Of a DNA stretch of 64,000 bases, positions 35,740 to 45,389 are shown in pieces. A program made the position numbers and the translations under genes. Within the stretch, counting starts at the first letter, position 1. Each line of letters begins with the position of its first letter. This DNA comes from Proteus faecis (GTDB taxonomy: Bacteria; Pseudomonadota; Gammaproteobacteria; Enterobacterales; Enterobacteriaceae): NCBI RefSeq assembly GCF_003144395.1, contig NZ_PENZ01000012.1:149245-213244 (forward strand), read 5' to 3'. The notes under the pieces were generated by a model. That model saw only the letters and a program-made list of their open reading frames with translations. It made no database searches and was not told where the DNA came from.

Positions 35740-35757
35740 TGAGTCAACTATGACCCA
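35740..35757. promoter_or_regulatory. Palindrome 1 in the pgtC-pgtP intergenic region
   Basis: TGAGTCAACTATGACCCA: arms TGAGTCA and TGACCCA with a 4-base spacer, nearly symmetric. The same architecture recurs at 35846-35863 with a different spacer. Placed between divergent pgtC and pgtP, it is the best candidate for a PgtA operator. No published PgtA site is known to me for comparison. Confidence 0.55.
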
Positions 35758-35845
35758 ATCTTTTTGTAGATACGCTTATATTCCCTTCTTTTGATACTAA
35801 TATAAATTGCCTAGATTACAGTTTTAACCCATCGAATTAAGGTAA

Positions 35846-35863
35846 TGAGTCAATCGTGACCCA
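35846..35863. promoter_or_regulatory. Palindrome 2 in the pgtC-pgtP intergenic region
   Basis: TGAGTCAATCGTGACCCA: identical seven-base arms to palindrome 1, spacer ATCG instead of ACTA. The start-to-start distance is 106 bases, close to ten helical turns, so proteins at the two sites would face the same side of the helix. It ends 93 bases before the pgtP start codon. Confidence 0.55.
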
Positions 35864-35956
35864 TTGTTAACGTTTTGCTGTTATTCCTTCCTACTCGTTA
35901 GTATTCACTCCGACTAAAAACTTTCAGCTTTATCTATTTTTTTCGGAGCTATCTAT

Positions 35957-37291
35957 ATGTTTAATTTCTTTAAAACAAGAAAAGATCTCCCTCTATTAGA
36001 AGAATCTAATGAAAAGATCAGATCAATTTATAAAAAATACCAATGGCAGGTTTTTATAGGACTTGTTTTTGGCTATGCCATGTTCTATGTCGTTCGTATG
36101 GCACTTGGTGTGGTAAAAAAACCCATGCTAGATGCGGGTATTGTAACAACAACTGAACTGGGCTTAATGGGTTCTGCGTTCTTCTTTACTTATGCATTTG
36201 GTAAGTTCTCTAACGGATTCTTATCTGATTATGCCAATATTGGACGCTTTATGTCCATCTCGTTAATTGCCTCCTCAATTACCTGTATTTTTATGGGGAT
36301 GTCAACCGCGGGTCTCTTCTTTGTCCTATTATGGGGTATTAACGGTTGGTTCCAATCTGTCGGTTCTGCTCCTTCTTGTGTCTCTATCTTCCAATGGTTT
36401 TCACCAAAACAACGAGGTAGTGTTTATTCTATCTGGGGTGGTTCACGTAATATCGGTGAAGCAATCACATGGATCTTAACTGCGACTGTTGTAAGCTTCT
36501 TTGGCTGGCGCGCAGGCTTTATCGGTGCAGGTATTGCTAGTTTAGCTGCTGGTATTATCTTATTAATGCTATTAAAAGATCGCCCTCGTACTTATGGTCT
36601 ACCAGAACCAGCAACTGCATTTGGTGAAGAAGCTGAATCGGCTAAAAGTAATGATCCAAAAGAAACACGCCGTGCACAATTATTCATATTAAAACAACCT
36701 ACTGTATGGATCATCGCTACAGCTTGTGCCGCAATGTACATCTCTCGCTATGCAATCAGTTCATGGGCGGTCCTTTATTTACAAGGTTCAAAAGGTTATT
36801 CACTGATTGACGCGGGTTTTGCCATGTCAACTTACCCGATCGCAGGCTTCTTTGGTGCAATCTTAGCAGGTATCGCATCAGACAAACTGTTTAACGCTAA
36901 CCGTCATATTCCAACACTGATTTATGGTATTGCCAATATCGCAGGTTTTGCTCTGATGTTCTGGGGACCACAAAGCCGTGTTATGGATGCGATTGCATTA
37001 AGTATGATTGGTTTTGCAATTGGTGGTCTGGTTGTGTTCTTAGCAGGCTTAACCGCTTGTGACCTAATGCCAAAAAATGCAGTAGGTGCAGTAAAAGGGT
37101 TTATTGGACTATTTGCTTATATTGCAGCCTCAGCACAAGAATTAATTTCTGCATCATTAATTAAAGTCACTGAAATTGATGGTGTCACTCACTATGACTT
37201 CAGCATAGTACAGTATTTCTGGATTGGTTCTGCCATCGTATCCATGATCCTCGCCATGATGGTCTGGAATGCGAAAAAAGTAACCATGTAA
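35957..37291 (+). CDS. pgtP: PgtP, phosphoglycerate (organophosphate:Pi) transporter
   Basis: A 444-aa major facilitator with about 12 membrane helices, of the organophosphate:phosphate antiporter family (GlpT/UhpT relatives). Typical signatures: FYVVRMALGVVKKPML in helix 1, GKFSNGFLSDYANIGRF after helix 2, and GWFQSVGSAPSCVSIFQWFSPKQ. PgtP takes up 2- and 3-phosphoglycerate and PEP in exchange for phosphate. The start has CGGAGC upstream. It is expressed divergently from its regulators. Confidence 0.93.
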   Translation: MFNFFKTRKDLPLLEESNEKIRSIYKKYQWQVFIGLVFGYAMFYVVRMALGVVKKPMLDAGIVTTTELGLMGSAFFFTYAFGKFSNGFLSDYANIGRFMSISLIASSITCIFMGMSTAGLFFVLLWGINGWFQSVGSAPSCVSIFQWFSPKQRGSVYSIWGGSRNIGEAITWILTATVVSFFGWRAGFIGAGIASLAAGIILLMLLKDRPRTYGLPEPATAFGEEAESAKSNDPKETRRAQLFILKQPTVWIIATACAAMYISRYAISSWAVLYLQGSKGYSLIDAGFAMSTYPIAGFFGAILAGIASDKLFNANRHIPTLIYGIANIAGFALMFWGPQSRVMDAIALSMIGFAIGGLVVFLAGLTACDLMPKNAVGAVKGFIGLFAYIAASAQELISASLIKVTEIDGVTHYDFSIVQYFWIGSAIVSMILAMMVWNAKKVTM

Positions 37292-37308
37292 TAATAAAGT
37301 TGTCATCA

Positions 37309-37330
37309 AGGGATACCTTTAGGTATCCCT
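37309..37330 (+). terminator. Terminator-like hairpin between pgtP and pyruvate kinase gene
   Basis: A perfect ten-base stem AGGGATACCT (37309-37318) / AGGTATCCCT (37321-37330) followed by ATTTTAAAAA. The T-run is short, so partial read-through into the kinase gene is likely. Confidence 0.65.
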
Positions 37331-37352
37331 ATTTTAAAAAGAGAATGTCACT

Positions 37353-38804
37353 ATGCGTAAGACAAAAATTGTTGCGACACTTGGGCCTGCTAGCTGCTCA
37401 GAAAGCATGATTGAAAAACTAATTTTGGCGGGTGCTAATGTATTTCGTTTAAATTTTTCACATGGCACTCGAGAACAACATCAGGTAACAGCAGCAACTA
37501 TCCGTCAGGTCGCAGAAAAACATCGTATATTTATCGGAATATTAGCTGATCTCCAAGGACCTAAAATTCGCATCTCTAATTTCCGAAACGATTCAGTTAA
37601 TTTAAAACCAGGCGATACATTTACTCTAAATGCTGATTTAGACAGCACATTAGGTGATGAGCAACAAGTTGGTTTGGATTATCCACAACTTGTCCAAGAA
37701 GTCACACCAGGGAATATTCTGCTACTCGACGATGGTAATATCCAATTACAAGTCAGCGCAGTAAATAATAATCAAATTGAAACAAAAGTTACTGTAGGTG
37801 GAAAACTCTCTAACCGTAAAGGCATTAACCTACTTGGTGGCGGTTTATCAGCACCTGCATTAACAGAAAAAGACAAACAAGACATACACACAGCTACCGC
37901 GATTGGAGCTGATTATATTGCAGTGTCATTCCCTCGTAATGGTGCTGATATTGAATATGCGCGCAGTTTAGTGATTGCGGCAGGCAGCCATGCCAAGATC
38001 GTTGCTAAAGTCGAACGTGCAGAAGTGGTCTCCTGTGAAGAAAATATGGACGACATCATTAAAGCATCTGATGTCATTATGGTAGCGCGAGGCGATCTCG
38101 CTGTTGAAATTGGGGATGCCAGCTTACCGGGGGCTCAAAAACTATTAATCGCACGCTGTCGCGCATTAGGTTGTCCTGTTATTACAGCTACTCAAATGAT
38201 GGAATCTATGATTGAAAGCCCGATGCCAACTCGTGCAGAAGTCATGGATATTGCGAATGCTGTTGGTGATGGAACTGATGCAGTAATGCTATCAGCCGAA
38301 ACAGCGGCAGGAAAATATCCCGTGGAAGCCGTTAGTGCAATGGCTCGCGTAGCTGAAGGGGCTGAGCGCTCTTTTGCCGCGAATGTTGAAAACCCATGGC
38401 AAACACCGTCTTACTATTCACAAACAGGTCGTTGGATTGCGTTAGCCGCAGCGACAACAGCTTTCCATGACGACAAGCATTTAAGTGTTGCCGCATTAAC
38501 AGAAAATGGTAAATCAGTGACCTTATTGTCACGCTTTATGCCAAACAACAATGTATATGCATTAACAGATAATCCCGCACTTGCAGGTCAATTGACGGTA
38601 TTACGTGGGGTAACGCCTGTGGCTTATCAACGTCAAAATAATAATGACTGTGATGAAAACATCATGCAAAAACTGCAAACAGAGGGATTATTAACAGACA
38701 TGAATTCACTCTTAATCACCCGTTTATCAACCTTTGAAAAAACAGGTGAAAGCGATTGTTGTCATCTTGTTCCTGTCAAACAAGTTGAAGCAGCAACAGC
38801 TTGA
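37353..38804 (+). CDS. pyk: Pyruvate kinase (type II-like)
   Basis: A 483-aa enzyme with KIVATLGPAS, RLNFSHG, LQGPKIR, the active-site KVERAE, MVARGDLAVEIG and ITATQMMESM. The insertion SNRKGINLLGGGLSAPALTEKDK places it closer to E. coli PykA than PykF. The effector-binding C-terminal domain (355-483) is divergent and lacks a recognisable fructose-bisphosphate loop. It converts PEP and ADP to pyruvate and ATP. It lies 61 bases after pgtP, whose product imports PEP, so it is probably a dedicated isozyme of this uptake route, in addition to a housekeeping copy elsewhere (inferred). Confidence 0.93.
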   Translation: MRKTKIVATLGPASCSESMIEKLILAGANVFRLNFSHGTREQHQVTAATIRQVAEKHRIFIGILADLQGPKIRISNFRNDSVNLKPGDTFTLNADLDSTLGDEQQVGLDYPQLVQEVTPGNILLLDDGNIQLQVSAVNNNQIETKVTVGGKLSNRKGINLLGGGLSAPALTEKDKQDIHTATAIGADYIAVSFPRNGADIEYARSLVIAAGSHAKIVAKVERAEVVSCEENMDDIIKASDVIMVARGDLAVEIGDASLPGAQKLLIARCRALGCPVITATQMMESMIESPMPTRAEVMDIANAVGDGTDAVMLSAETAAGKYPVEAVSAMARVAEGAERSFAANVENPWQTPSYYSQTGRWIALAAATTAFHDDKHLSVAALTENGKSVTLLSRFMPNNNVYALTDNPALAGQLTVLRGVTPVAYQRQNNNDCDENIMQKLQTEGLLTDMNSLLITRLSTFEKTGESDCCHLVPVKQVEAATA

Positions 38805-38881
38805 GTGTCTTCCATCAAGGGGCTTATGAGAGAGGCAACTTGAAGTAAATAATAAAAAAAAAGAGCACACCAAAATCATTT

Positions 38882-38907
38882 TAGCCACAGGGAATGTGGC
38901 TATTTTT
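38882..38907 (+). terminator. Terminator after pyruvate kinase gene
   Basis: Stem TAGCCACA (38882-38889) / TGTGGCTA (38895-38902) with a 5-base loop and a following TTTTT. Confidence 0.85.
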
Positions 38908-38951
38908 CATCTAAAGTACAGTTTGTTTTATTTAATCAACCAATGATTTGA

Positions 38952-40688
38952 TTAAATTTTTGCGACTTTCTTCGAGCTCATATTTTGACTCATTTCAGTT
39001 AAAATCTTCATAAAATTATCAATATGCGTACGCTCTGTATTTGGATTCATAAATACTGCTTTTTCACCTGGCAGATAAACATAACGATTATTTTTTGCAT
39101 ATTTAGAGCAAGCAATAGAATCAACCCAGTTAGTAAATAACCCCTCTCTGCCACGCTGTAAGAAAAGTTTTCTATGCCACTGCGTATTATGAACCATAAA
39201 GTCATAAGCTTCTTTATCCGTAGAACATGTTAGTTCTAAATCGAAAGCAACGTGAGGATCTTTTACTAAATTAGGATCATACAGTTTAAAGCCAACACTT
39301 GGTCCTTGGTTTTGTGGCACGATCACTTTCGCATTCCCCATCGCCAATAATTGATGACGCATATAGTTCGCGTTTTGCAAACAGTGAGCGATAATGGTTT
39401 GGTAACCTTCAATACCCATATAGTGCATTGCAGAATAAGCGCCAAAAATACCCACACCACTACGAGTACACTCAATAGTAGATTGTAAATGAGTCTGCCC
39501 TTCTAGCTCATGTTCAAAATAGGTGAAGTTTTCAGGATCGTTTTCAAGTGCCACAAAGTCATTGCCGTTTTTCACCAACACTAAACTTGAGGTATAAGGT
39601 ACATAACCCCATTTGTGGAAGTCGATGGTAATAGAGTCGGCATATTTCAGATGCTTAAATTTTTCAACGTTCTGGCGTAAACCTTCTAAAGTGACATCGT
39701 TAATTGCCAGTGGATTACTGCTAAAATTATATTCTAAGAAGAAAATAATCGGCCAACCAACAGCTGCATCAACATGTACGTGTGGCTTAACAGAGATCTC
39801 AAACTCTTCACATAAACGGTCACGTAACTCACAAACACCTTTCACATCATCGACACCAAAGGTATCTGTTGTGCCAGTGGTTAACATAATCGTTGGCACT
39901 TTACACTTAACAGTAAAGCACGCTCTTAATTCACGCTCTAAGTGTTCTAAATTAATGGTGTTATCTTCAGACACCTTAATACGAATGGTCTTGTTATCAA
40001 CATCAACGCCTAATAAGGCTAGGTTAGTCATATTTGAGTAGTGACCACCTTGAGAGTTAATGATGCGATAATCTTGATCTGCAGCCATACCTAAATGTTT
40101 AGAATTAGGCATAGATTTGCGTAAACCAAATAGATAACCATATAAGTTACACATGGTGCCACCTTGAGTGAACACACCAGATGCCACTTCTGGATCATAA
40201 CCAACCAATTTAGCGACTTTTTTAATCGTCACTTTTTCTAAGGCATCTGCGACACCTGAATATTCACAATACACCATATTAGGGTTGCCCATTAACCCTA
40301 ACATTGAACCATAAACACCCGGATCACTCGGCATTGCAATCACGTTTTCAACAGCTAACGGATTTTCCCAGTTTTTACACAGTGTCGACACTAACATCAG
40401 TAATTCATTAGGATCGTTTTCTGGGTAATTGATGTTTTGTTGAATTTGCGTATCCGTCATTAAACGTTCAAATAGTTGTTGCCCATTTGAGTAACGTTGT
40501 AATTGGTCATTATCGTTAGTGGTTGTTTTTCTAAACTGTGTAATCGATTGGATGGTTTTATCCTGAAATATCGGCCAATACTTCGGATCTCGGCTGAAAA
40601 AGTGAGCAATAACGTTGTGGTATTTCTTCTCGAATTCCGCATTCAGAATGTTAGCAGAAGATAGACCTAATAAATCTTGATTTTTCAC
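38952..40688 (-). CDS. Group II PLP-dependent amino acid decarboxylase
   Basis: About 578 aa from GTG 40688, chosen because GGAG lies 7 bases upstream; the longer frame starts from TTG inside that site. The PLP lysine is in SITIDFHKWGYVPYTSS and the PLP-contact Asp in VHVDAAVGWP. It belongs to the glutamate / aromatic amino acid decarboxylase superfamily; the substrate cannot be fixed by eye. In Proteus mirabilis a related decarboxylase, DisA, affects swarming and its presumed product is phenethylamine, so this could be DisA or a paralogue. It stands alone; a perfect CRP site lies about 210 bases upstream. Confidence 0.85.
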   Translation of the reverse strand: MKNQDLLGLSSANILNAEFEKKYHNVIAHFFSRDPKYWPIFQDKTIQSITQFRKTTTNDNDQLQRYSNGQQLFERLMTDTQIQQNINYPENDPNELLMLVSTLCKNWENPLAVENVIAMPSDPGVYGSMLGLMGNPNMVYCEYSGVADALEKVTIKKVAKLVGYDPEVASGVFTQGGTMCNLYGYLFGLRKSMPNSKHLGMAADQDYRIINSQGGHYSNMTNLALLGVDVDNKTIRIKVSEDNTINLEHLERELRACFTVKCKVPTIMLTTGTTDTFGVDDVKGVCELRDRLCEEFEISVKPHVHVDAAVGWPIIFFLEYNFSSNPLAINDVTLEGLRQNVEKFKHLKYADSITIDFHKWGYVPYTSSLVLVKNGNDFVALENDPENFTYFEHELEGQTHLQSTIECTRSGVGIFGAYSAMHYMGIEGYQTIIAHCLQNANYMRHQLLAMGNAKVIVPQNQGPSVGFKLYDPNLVKDPHVAFDLELTCSTDKEAYDFMVHNTQWHRKLFLQRGREGLFTNWVDSIACSKYAKNNRYVYLPGEKAVFMNPNTERTHIDNFMKILTEMSQNMSSKKVAKI

Positions 40689-41380
40689 TATATTCTCCAA
40701 ATAGAAACCGACAAAAATTTAAATTGACTGCATAACAATACTATACATTTTCTAATTAATTTAGTTAGTGCTTCATGCGATCGCATAGTCTCTACTCATC
40801 ATCACATAAAACAAAATATTTTATTTAATATCAATACAATAGAAATTTTTGGAAAGCTAAATTTACAGATGTTATTATTTTATATATATGCTTATGTGAC
40901 TGACATCACAATGAAAATTAAGCTACAAACAAAAATAATCACCCGTAATACTATTAACTATTTGAAATATATTCAAAATATATTAATAACATGATAACCA
41001 ACTGATATTATTGAACTCTTTATTTAATTAATTGAATTAATCTGTTATTTCTACAATTAGTACAACGAAAATTACATTTAATTTAGTCACACCGAACAAA
41101 ATCAAACGAAATCACTATAATATTTTTCATAATTAGCTAATTAATTCTAATTTTAACCATTATTAGGTACAAAATATTAGATAAGACCAAGCTTACATAT
41201 AATACCCAATGAAAAAATAAACAAAGAAATTATTACAGTTGATTATTCTACTAATAACAGAAATATTAGTTAAAATGAAAGCTAGCAATCTAACTAAATA
41301 ATCAGAATGTTTACTCTACATTTTTTGTGTTCTTTGCCGATACTAAGGTAATAGAGTAGGTAATTAACGGAGAACACAAT
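40689..41380. promoter_or_regulatory. AT-rich divergent promoter region
   Basis: About 690 bases between the PLP decarboxylase (leftward) and the secreted protein (rightward). It contains a 12-base perfect palindrome ATGCGATCGCAT (40775-40786) and a perfect-consensus CRP site listed separately. The remaining sequence is AT-rich with no supported gene. Confidence 0.5.
40895..40910. promoter_or_regulatory. CRP binding site
   Basis: TGTGACTGACATCACA, a full match to the CRP consensus TGTGA-n6-TCACA. It is about 210 bases from the decarboxylase start and 470 from the other gene, so it more likely serves the decarboxylase through a long leader. Confidence 0.75.
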
Positions 41381-41830
41381 ATGAAAGCACATATCACTGT
41401 TGCTGCTGTATTCGTATTATTATCCGCAAGTGTCCATGCTGAAGAATTTACCTGCCAACTTGAAAATGGTAAGTATGTCAGCGTGTTCGTTGAACATGGA
41501 AAGCCACCTGTTTATCGCTATGGCACACTTGCAAAAACAGAGATAACACTACCTGTTCCTCAGCACCCCAATAATAATGTCTTTTATGGGCACCAAATGT
41601 TTGTTGCAGGTGCATCGACCTATATTCGTTTTAAAAATGGAAACTACAGCTATGTCGTTTATGACGGAGAAGGGAGAGGTTGGAATTTTAACGGTGTTAT
41701 TGTCTATAAAGACAATGACATTATCAGTAAAAAAGAGTGCAAACAGCCATTAACACCCAGCTTAGATAATTTAAAAAATTACTCAATAAAAATGGATCCT
41801 TATTTAGAAACCTATATTTATGCTCCATAA
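41381..41830 (+). CDS. Small secreted protein of unknown function
   Basis: A 149-aa protein with a clear signal peptide (MKAHITVAAVFVLLSASVHA, cleavage before EEF). The mature part has two cysteines (FTCQLENG and KKECKQP) that could pair, and many Tyr/Asn residues in predicted beta strands (YIRFKNGNYSYVVYDGEGRG). Strong GGAGAAC ribosome site. I do not recognise the family. It is a monocistronic gene with its own terminator, likely periplasmic. Confidence 0.75.
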   Translation: MKAHITVAAVFVLLSASVHAEEFTCQLENGKYVSVFVEHGKPPVYRYGTLAKTEITLPVPQHPNNNVFYGHQMFVAGASTYIRFKNGNYSYVVYDGEGRGWNFNGVIVYKDNDIISKKECKQPLTPSLDNLKNYSIKMDPYLETYIYAP

Positions 41831-41854
41831 TTTCTAGATTTATTAATTAGACAT

Positions 41855-41884
41855 AAAAAAACCCAATTCAAAATTGGGTTTTTT
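41855..41884. terminator. Bidirectional terminator between secreted-protein gene and deoD
   Basis: Arms AAAAAACCCAATT / AATTGGGTTTTTT with a short loop; A- and T-runs on both sides allow it to end the rightward gene at 41830 and the leftward deo operon. Confidence 0.92.
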
Positions 41885-41909
41885 ATTTTTAAGCAACAAA
41901 ATGTATTGA

Positions 41910-42626
41910 TTAGTCTTCTAATAACAGAACAGATTCTAATGCAATTTCAATCATTTCATTAAAGGTAGTTTGACGCTCTTCTGCTGTGGTCTGTGTACCT
42001 TTCTTGATGTGATCAGAGACAGTACAGATAGTCAGTGCTTTTGCGCCGTATTCAGCGGCAACACCGTAGATACCAGCTGCTTCCATTTCAACACCTAAGA
42101 TGCCGTATTTTTCCATTACATCAAACATTTCTGGATCTGGAGAGTAGAACAGATCAGCAGAGAAGATATTACCAACGCGAACTTTAATATCTTTCGCTTT
42201 TGCTGCATCAACAGCATTTTGAACTAATTGGTAATCAGCAATAGCGGCGAAATCTTGGCCTTTGAAACGCAGACGGTTAACTTTAGAGTCTGTACATGCG
42301 CCCATACCAATAACAACATCACGCAGTTCAACATCTGGTAATACTGCACCACATGAACCCACACGGATGATAACTTTCACGCCGAAATCTGTAATTAATT
42401 CTTTTGCGTAAATTGAGCAGGAAGGAATACCCATGCCGTGGCCCATAACAGAAACTTTACGGCCTTTATACGTACCTGTAAAACCTAACATACCACGAAC
42501 ATTGTTTACTTGACGGACGTCTTGTAAAAAAGTTTCAGCGATGTATTTAGCACGAAGCGGGTCGCCCGGCATTAAAACGACATCAGCAAAATCGCCCATT
42601 TCTGCGTTAATATGAGGGGTAGCCAT
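41910..42626 (-). CDS. deoD: Purine nucleoside phosphorylase DeoD
   Basis: A 238-aa hexameric-type purine nucleoside phosphorylase: [21 protein letters not shown] at the start, the phosphate-site RVGSCGAV and [18 protein letters not shown] at the base/ribose site. It splits purine (deoxy)ribonucleosides with phosphate. Length matches E. coli (239 aa). It is last in the deoCABD operon; GGAAG upstream. Confidence 0.97.
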   Translation of the reverse strand: MATPHINAEMGDFADVVLMPGDPLRAKYIAETFLQDVRQVNNVRGMLGFTGTYKGRKVSVMGHGMGIPSCSIYAKELITDFGVKVIIRVGSCGAVLPDVELRDVVIGMGACTDSKVNRLRFKGQDFAAIADYQLVQNAVDAAKAKDIKVRVGNIFSADLFYSPDPEMFDVMEKYGILGVEMEAAGIYGVAAEYGAKALTICTVSDHIKKGTQTTAEERQTTFNEMIEIALESVLLLED

Positions 42627-42667
42627 AATTCTTCCTTTTAATTGATCTTTTTACTATTTAAATATAA

Positions 42668-42697
42668 TTCGGTAGGCATATTGCTATACCTACCGAA
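42668..42697 (-). other. Hairpin in the deoB-deoD gap
   Basis: TTCGGTAGG (42668-42676) / CCTACCGAA (42689-42697), nine perfect pairs with a 12-base loop, located between the deoB stop and deoD start. Without a T-tract it is more likely an mRNA-stability or partial-attenuation element than a full terminator. Confidence 0.65.
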
Positions 42698-42703
42698 ATA
42701 AAA

Positions 42704-43930
42704 TTAAAACATTGCTTTACCATAATCGACAGGAGATAAGCCAAAGTATTTAGCAACAGTCTGACCGATATCAGCAAAGGTTTCACGGTGCCCCAATGAA
42801 CCAGGTTTAACTTTTGGACCATAAACAAGAACAGGAATGTGTTCACGAGTATGATCAGAGCCAGGCCAAGTTGGGTCGCAACCATGGTCTGCTGTTAAGA
42901 TAAGAATGTCATCTTCTTTAACCAGTTCCATTAATTCTGGTAAACGACGGTCAAATAACTCAAGTGCTTCACCATAACCAACTGCATCACGACGGTGACC
43001 GTAAGAAGAGTCAAAGTCAACAAAGTTGGTGAATACAATTGTGTTGTCACCTGCGAGTTTCATTTCTTCAAGTGTTGCATCAAACAGAGCATTAATACCC
43101 GTTGCTTTCACTTTCTTAGTAATACCTACGTTTGCGTAGATATCAGCAATTTTACCAATAGAAACAACGTGACCTTGTTTTTCATCAACCAGTTTTTTCA
43201 ACATCGTTGGTGCTGGTGGCTCAACTGCTAAATCATGACGATTACCTGTACGGGAGAAGTTACCCGGTTTATCACCGATAAATGGACGCGCAATAACACG
43301 ACCAATATTGTAATCACCTTTGTTTAGCTCATCACGAGCAATTTCACACAGCTCATATAATTTATCTAAACCGTAGGTTTCTTCATGACATGCAATTTGG
43401 AATACAGAGTCAGCAGAGGTATAGAAAATCGGTTTACCGGTTTTCATATGCTCTTCACCCAGTTCATCCAAAATCACTGTACCAGATGCGTGACAGTTAC
43501 CTAAGTAGCCTGGTAATTTTGCACGCTTAACGATGTTATCTAACAGCGCTTGTGGGAATGAGTTTTTCAACTCTTTGAAATATCCCCAATCAAACAGAAC
43601 CGGAACACCTGCGATTTCCCAGTGGCCTGACGGAGTATCTTTACCAGAAGAGATTTCACTCGCGTAGCCATAAGCACCAATAATTTCTGCATTTTTATCT
43701 AAACCAACAGGGAACTTGCCCGTTGATTCTTCTGCTGCTTTACCTAGACCTAAGCGGCAAAGATTAGGTAAATGAAGAGGACCTTTACGACCATCTCTAT
43801 CTGCTTTACCTTCAGCAAACGCTTGTGCGATATGCCCTAAAGTGTCTGAACCTTGGTCACCGAATTTCTCCGCATCACCGGCAGCACCGATACCGAAGGA
43901 ATCTAATACCATGATATGTACACGTTTCAT
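42704..43930 (-). CDS. deoB: Phosphopentomutase DeoB
   Basis: A 408-aa enzyme of the alkaline-phosphatase superfamily. Metal ligands lie in [14 protein letters not shown] near the start and in [21 protein letters not shown] near residue 330. The phosphothreonine region is [12 protein letters not shown]. It interconverts (deoxy)ribose 1- and 5-phosphates. The start has CAGGAGAGAG upstream. It is third in the operon. Confidence 0.97.
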   Translation of the reverse strand: MKRVHIMVLDSFGIGAAGDAEKFGDQGSDTLGHIAQAFAEGKADRDGRKGPLHLPNLCRLGLGKAAEESTGKFPVGLDKNAEIIGAYGYASEISSGKDTPSGHWEIAGVPVLFDWGYFKELKNSFPQALLDNIVKRAKLPGYLGNCHASGTVILDELGEEHMKTGKPIFYTSADSVFQIACHEETYGLDKLYELCEIARDELNKGDYNIGRVIARPFIGDKPGNFSRTGNRHDLAVEPPAPTMLKKLVDEKQGHVVSIGKIADIYANVGITKKVKATGINALFDATLEEMKLAGDNTIVFTNFVDFDSSYGHRRDAVGYGEALELFDRRLPELMELVKEDDILILTADHGCDPTWPGSDHTREHIPVLVYGPKVKPGSLGHRETFADIGQTVAKYFGLSPVDYGKAMF

Positions 43931-43996
43931 AATTCTCTCTCCTGTGTCATTCTCCGTAGGCTACGGATATGTCACTTATAAATCGTCATTGAGTTC

Positions 43997-45319
43997 TTAT
44001 TCGCTGATTTGGCGGTACACCATTGGTGAAGCTTCGCGTTTGCTGTCACCAATTACCATCGCTTTACGGACTTCAGCAGCAGCTTCTTGCCATGATTTTT
44101 CACTGTTAGCATGGATCATCGCTAAAGGTTTATCTGTATTGATCTCAGATCCAAGCGCTACGATGTCGCTTAAGCCAACACTGTAATCAATAGCATCAGT
44201 CGCTTTACGGCGACCACCACCTAATGTCACAACTGACATACCTAATGCGCGTGTATCCATTTCTGTGATGAACCCAGCTTTCTCAGCGAATACAGGTTTA
44301 CTTAATACCGCAGTTGGCAGGTATTTATTGTAGTTTTCAACAAAATCAGTTGGGCCTTTCTGCGCGGCAACCATACGACCAAAGACTTCTGCCGCTTTAC
44401 CGTTATCCAACACATCTTGTAGTTTTTGACGAGCTTGTTGACGATCATCCGCTAAACGGCCTGATACTAACATTTCAACACACAGCGCCATAGTGACTTC
44501 AAATAGACGTGGATTACGGTATTCACCTGTTAAAAATTGAACAGCTTCACGAACTTCAACCGCATTACCTGCGCTAGAAGCTAATACTTCGTTCATATCA
44601 GTTAACAGTGCTGTGGTTTGACAGCCTGCGCCATTTGCTACTTGAACAATTGACTCAGCCAGCTCTTCAGATTTTTGATAAGTCGGCATAAAGGCACCCG
44701 AGCCCACTTTAACATCCATCACTAATGCATCTAAACCTTCAGCTAATTTTTTACCTAAAATAGATGCAGTGATAAGCGGGATTGAATCAACTGTAGCAGT
44801 AATATCACGGGTCGCATAAAAGCGTTTGTCCGCTGGTGCTAATGAATTAGTCTGTCCAATAATAGCAACGCCAACATTGCGAATAATGTCGCGGAATTTC
44901 TCATCATCAGGGAAAATATCAAAGCCTGGAATTGCTTCAAGCTTATCTAATGTTCCACCTGTGTGGCCTAATCCACGACCAGAGATCATAGGAACATAAC
45001 CGCCACAAGCCGCAACCATTGGACCTAACATCAGGGATGTAACATCACCTACACCACCCGTTGAATGTTTATCAACAATTGGGCCATTTAAATTTAGGCT
45101 TTTCCAGTTCAGTACTGTACCGGAATCACGCATGGCTAATGTCAAAGCAACACGCTCTGGCATTGTCATATCGTGGAAATAAATAGTCATTGCTAATGCA
45201 GCAATTTGACCTTCAGAAACAGTATTATCTCTGACGCCATTAATGAAAAAACGAATTTCTTCCTCAGTTAAAGGATGACCATCACGCTTTTTACGAATAA
45301 TCTCTTGGGCAAGAAACAC
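43997..45319 (-). CDS. deoA: Thymidine phosphorylase DeoA
   Basis: A 440-aa enzyme, exactly the E. coli length. Motifs include [18 protein letters not shown], the phosphate site [14 protein letters not shown], and [11 protein letters not shown]. It starts with GTG at 45319 after a strong AGGAGG. It splits thymidine with phosphate to thymine and deoxyribose 1-phosphate. The gap to deoB holds a short stem TCCGT/ACGGA at 43953-43967. Confidence 0.97.
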   Translation of the reverse strand: MFLAQEIIRKKRDGHPLTEEEIRFFINGVRDNTVSEGQIAALAMTIYFHDMTMPERVALTLAMRDSGTVLNWKSLNLNGPIVDKHSTGGVGDVTSLMLGPMVAACGGYVPMISGRGLGHTGGTLDKLEAIPGFDIFPDDEKFRDIIRNVGVAIIGQTNSLAPADKRFYATRDITATVDSIPLITASILGKKLAEGLDALVMDVKVGSGAFMPTYQKSEELAESIVQVANGAGCQTTALLTDMNEVLASSAGNAVEVREAVQFLTGEYRNPRLFEVTMALCVEMLVSGRLADDRQQARQKLQDVLDNGKAAEVFGRMVAAQKGPTDFVENYNKYLPTAVLSKPVFAEKAGFITEMDTRALGMSVVTLGGGRRKATDAIDYSVGLSDIVALGSEINTDKPLAMIHANSEKSWQEAAAEVRKAMVIGDSKREASPMVYRQISE

Positions 45320-45348
45320 TGCAACCTCCTGGTTTTATAGCATTGGTA

Positions 45349-45375
45349 ACGCCCACTATCATGAAAAGTGGGCGT
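45349..45375 (-). other. Hairpin in the deoC-deoA gap
   Basis: ACGCCCACT (45349-45357) / AGTGGGCGT (45367-45375), nine perfect pairs and a 9-base loop. It lies between deoC stop and the deoA ribosome site, with no T-tract. Confidence 0.65.
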
Positions 45376-45389
45376 ATTTCACGAATGGA

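Noticed and set aside
38810..38860. GCAACTTGAAGTA stretch after the pyruvate kinase gene as an ERIC fragment
   Set aside because: Only about 13 bases match the ERIC end and the central ERIC dyad is absent, so chance is as likely.
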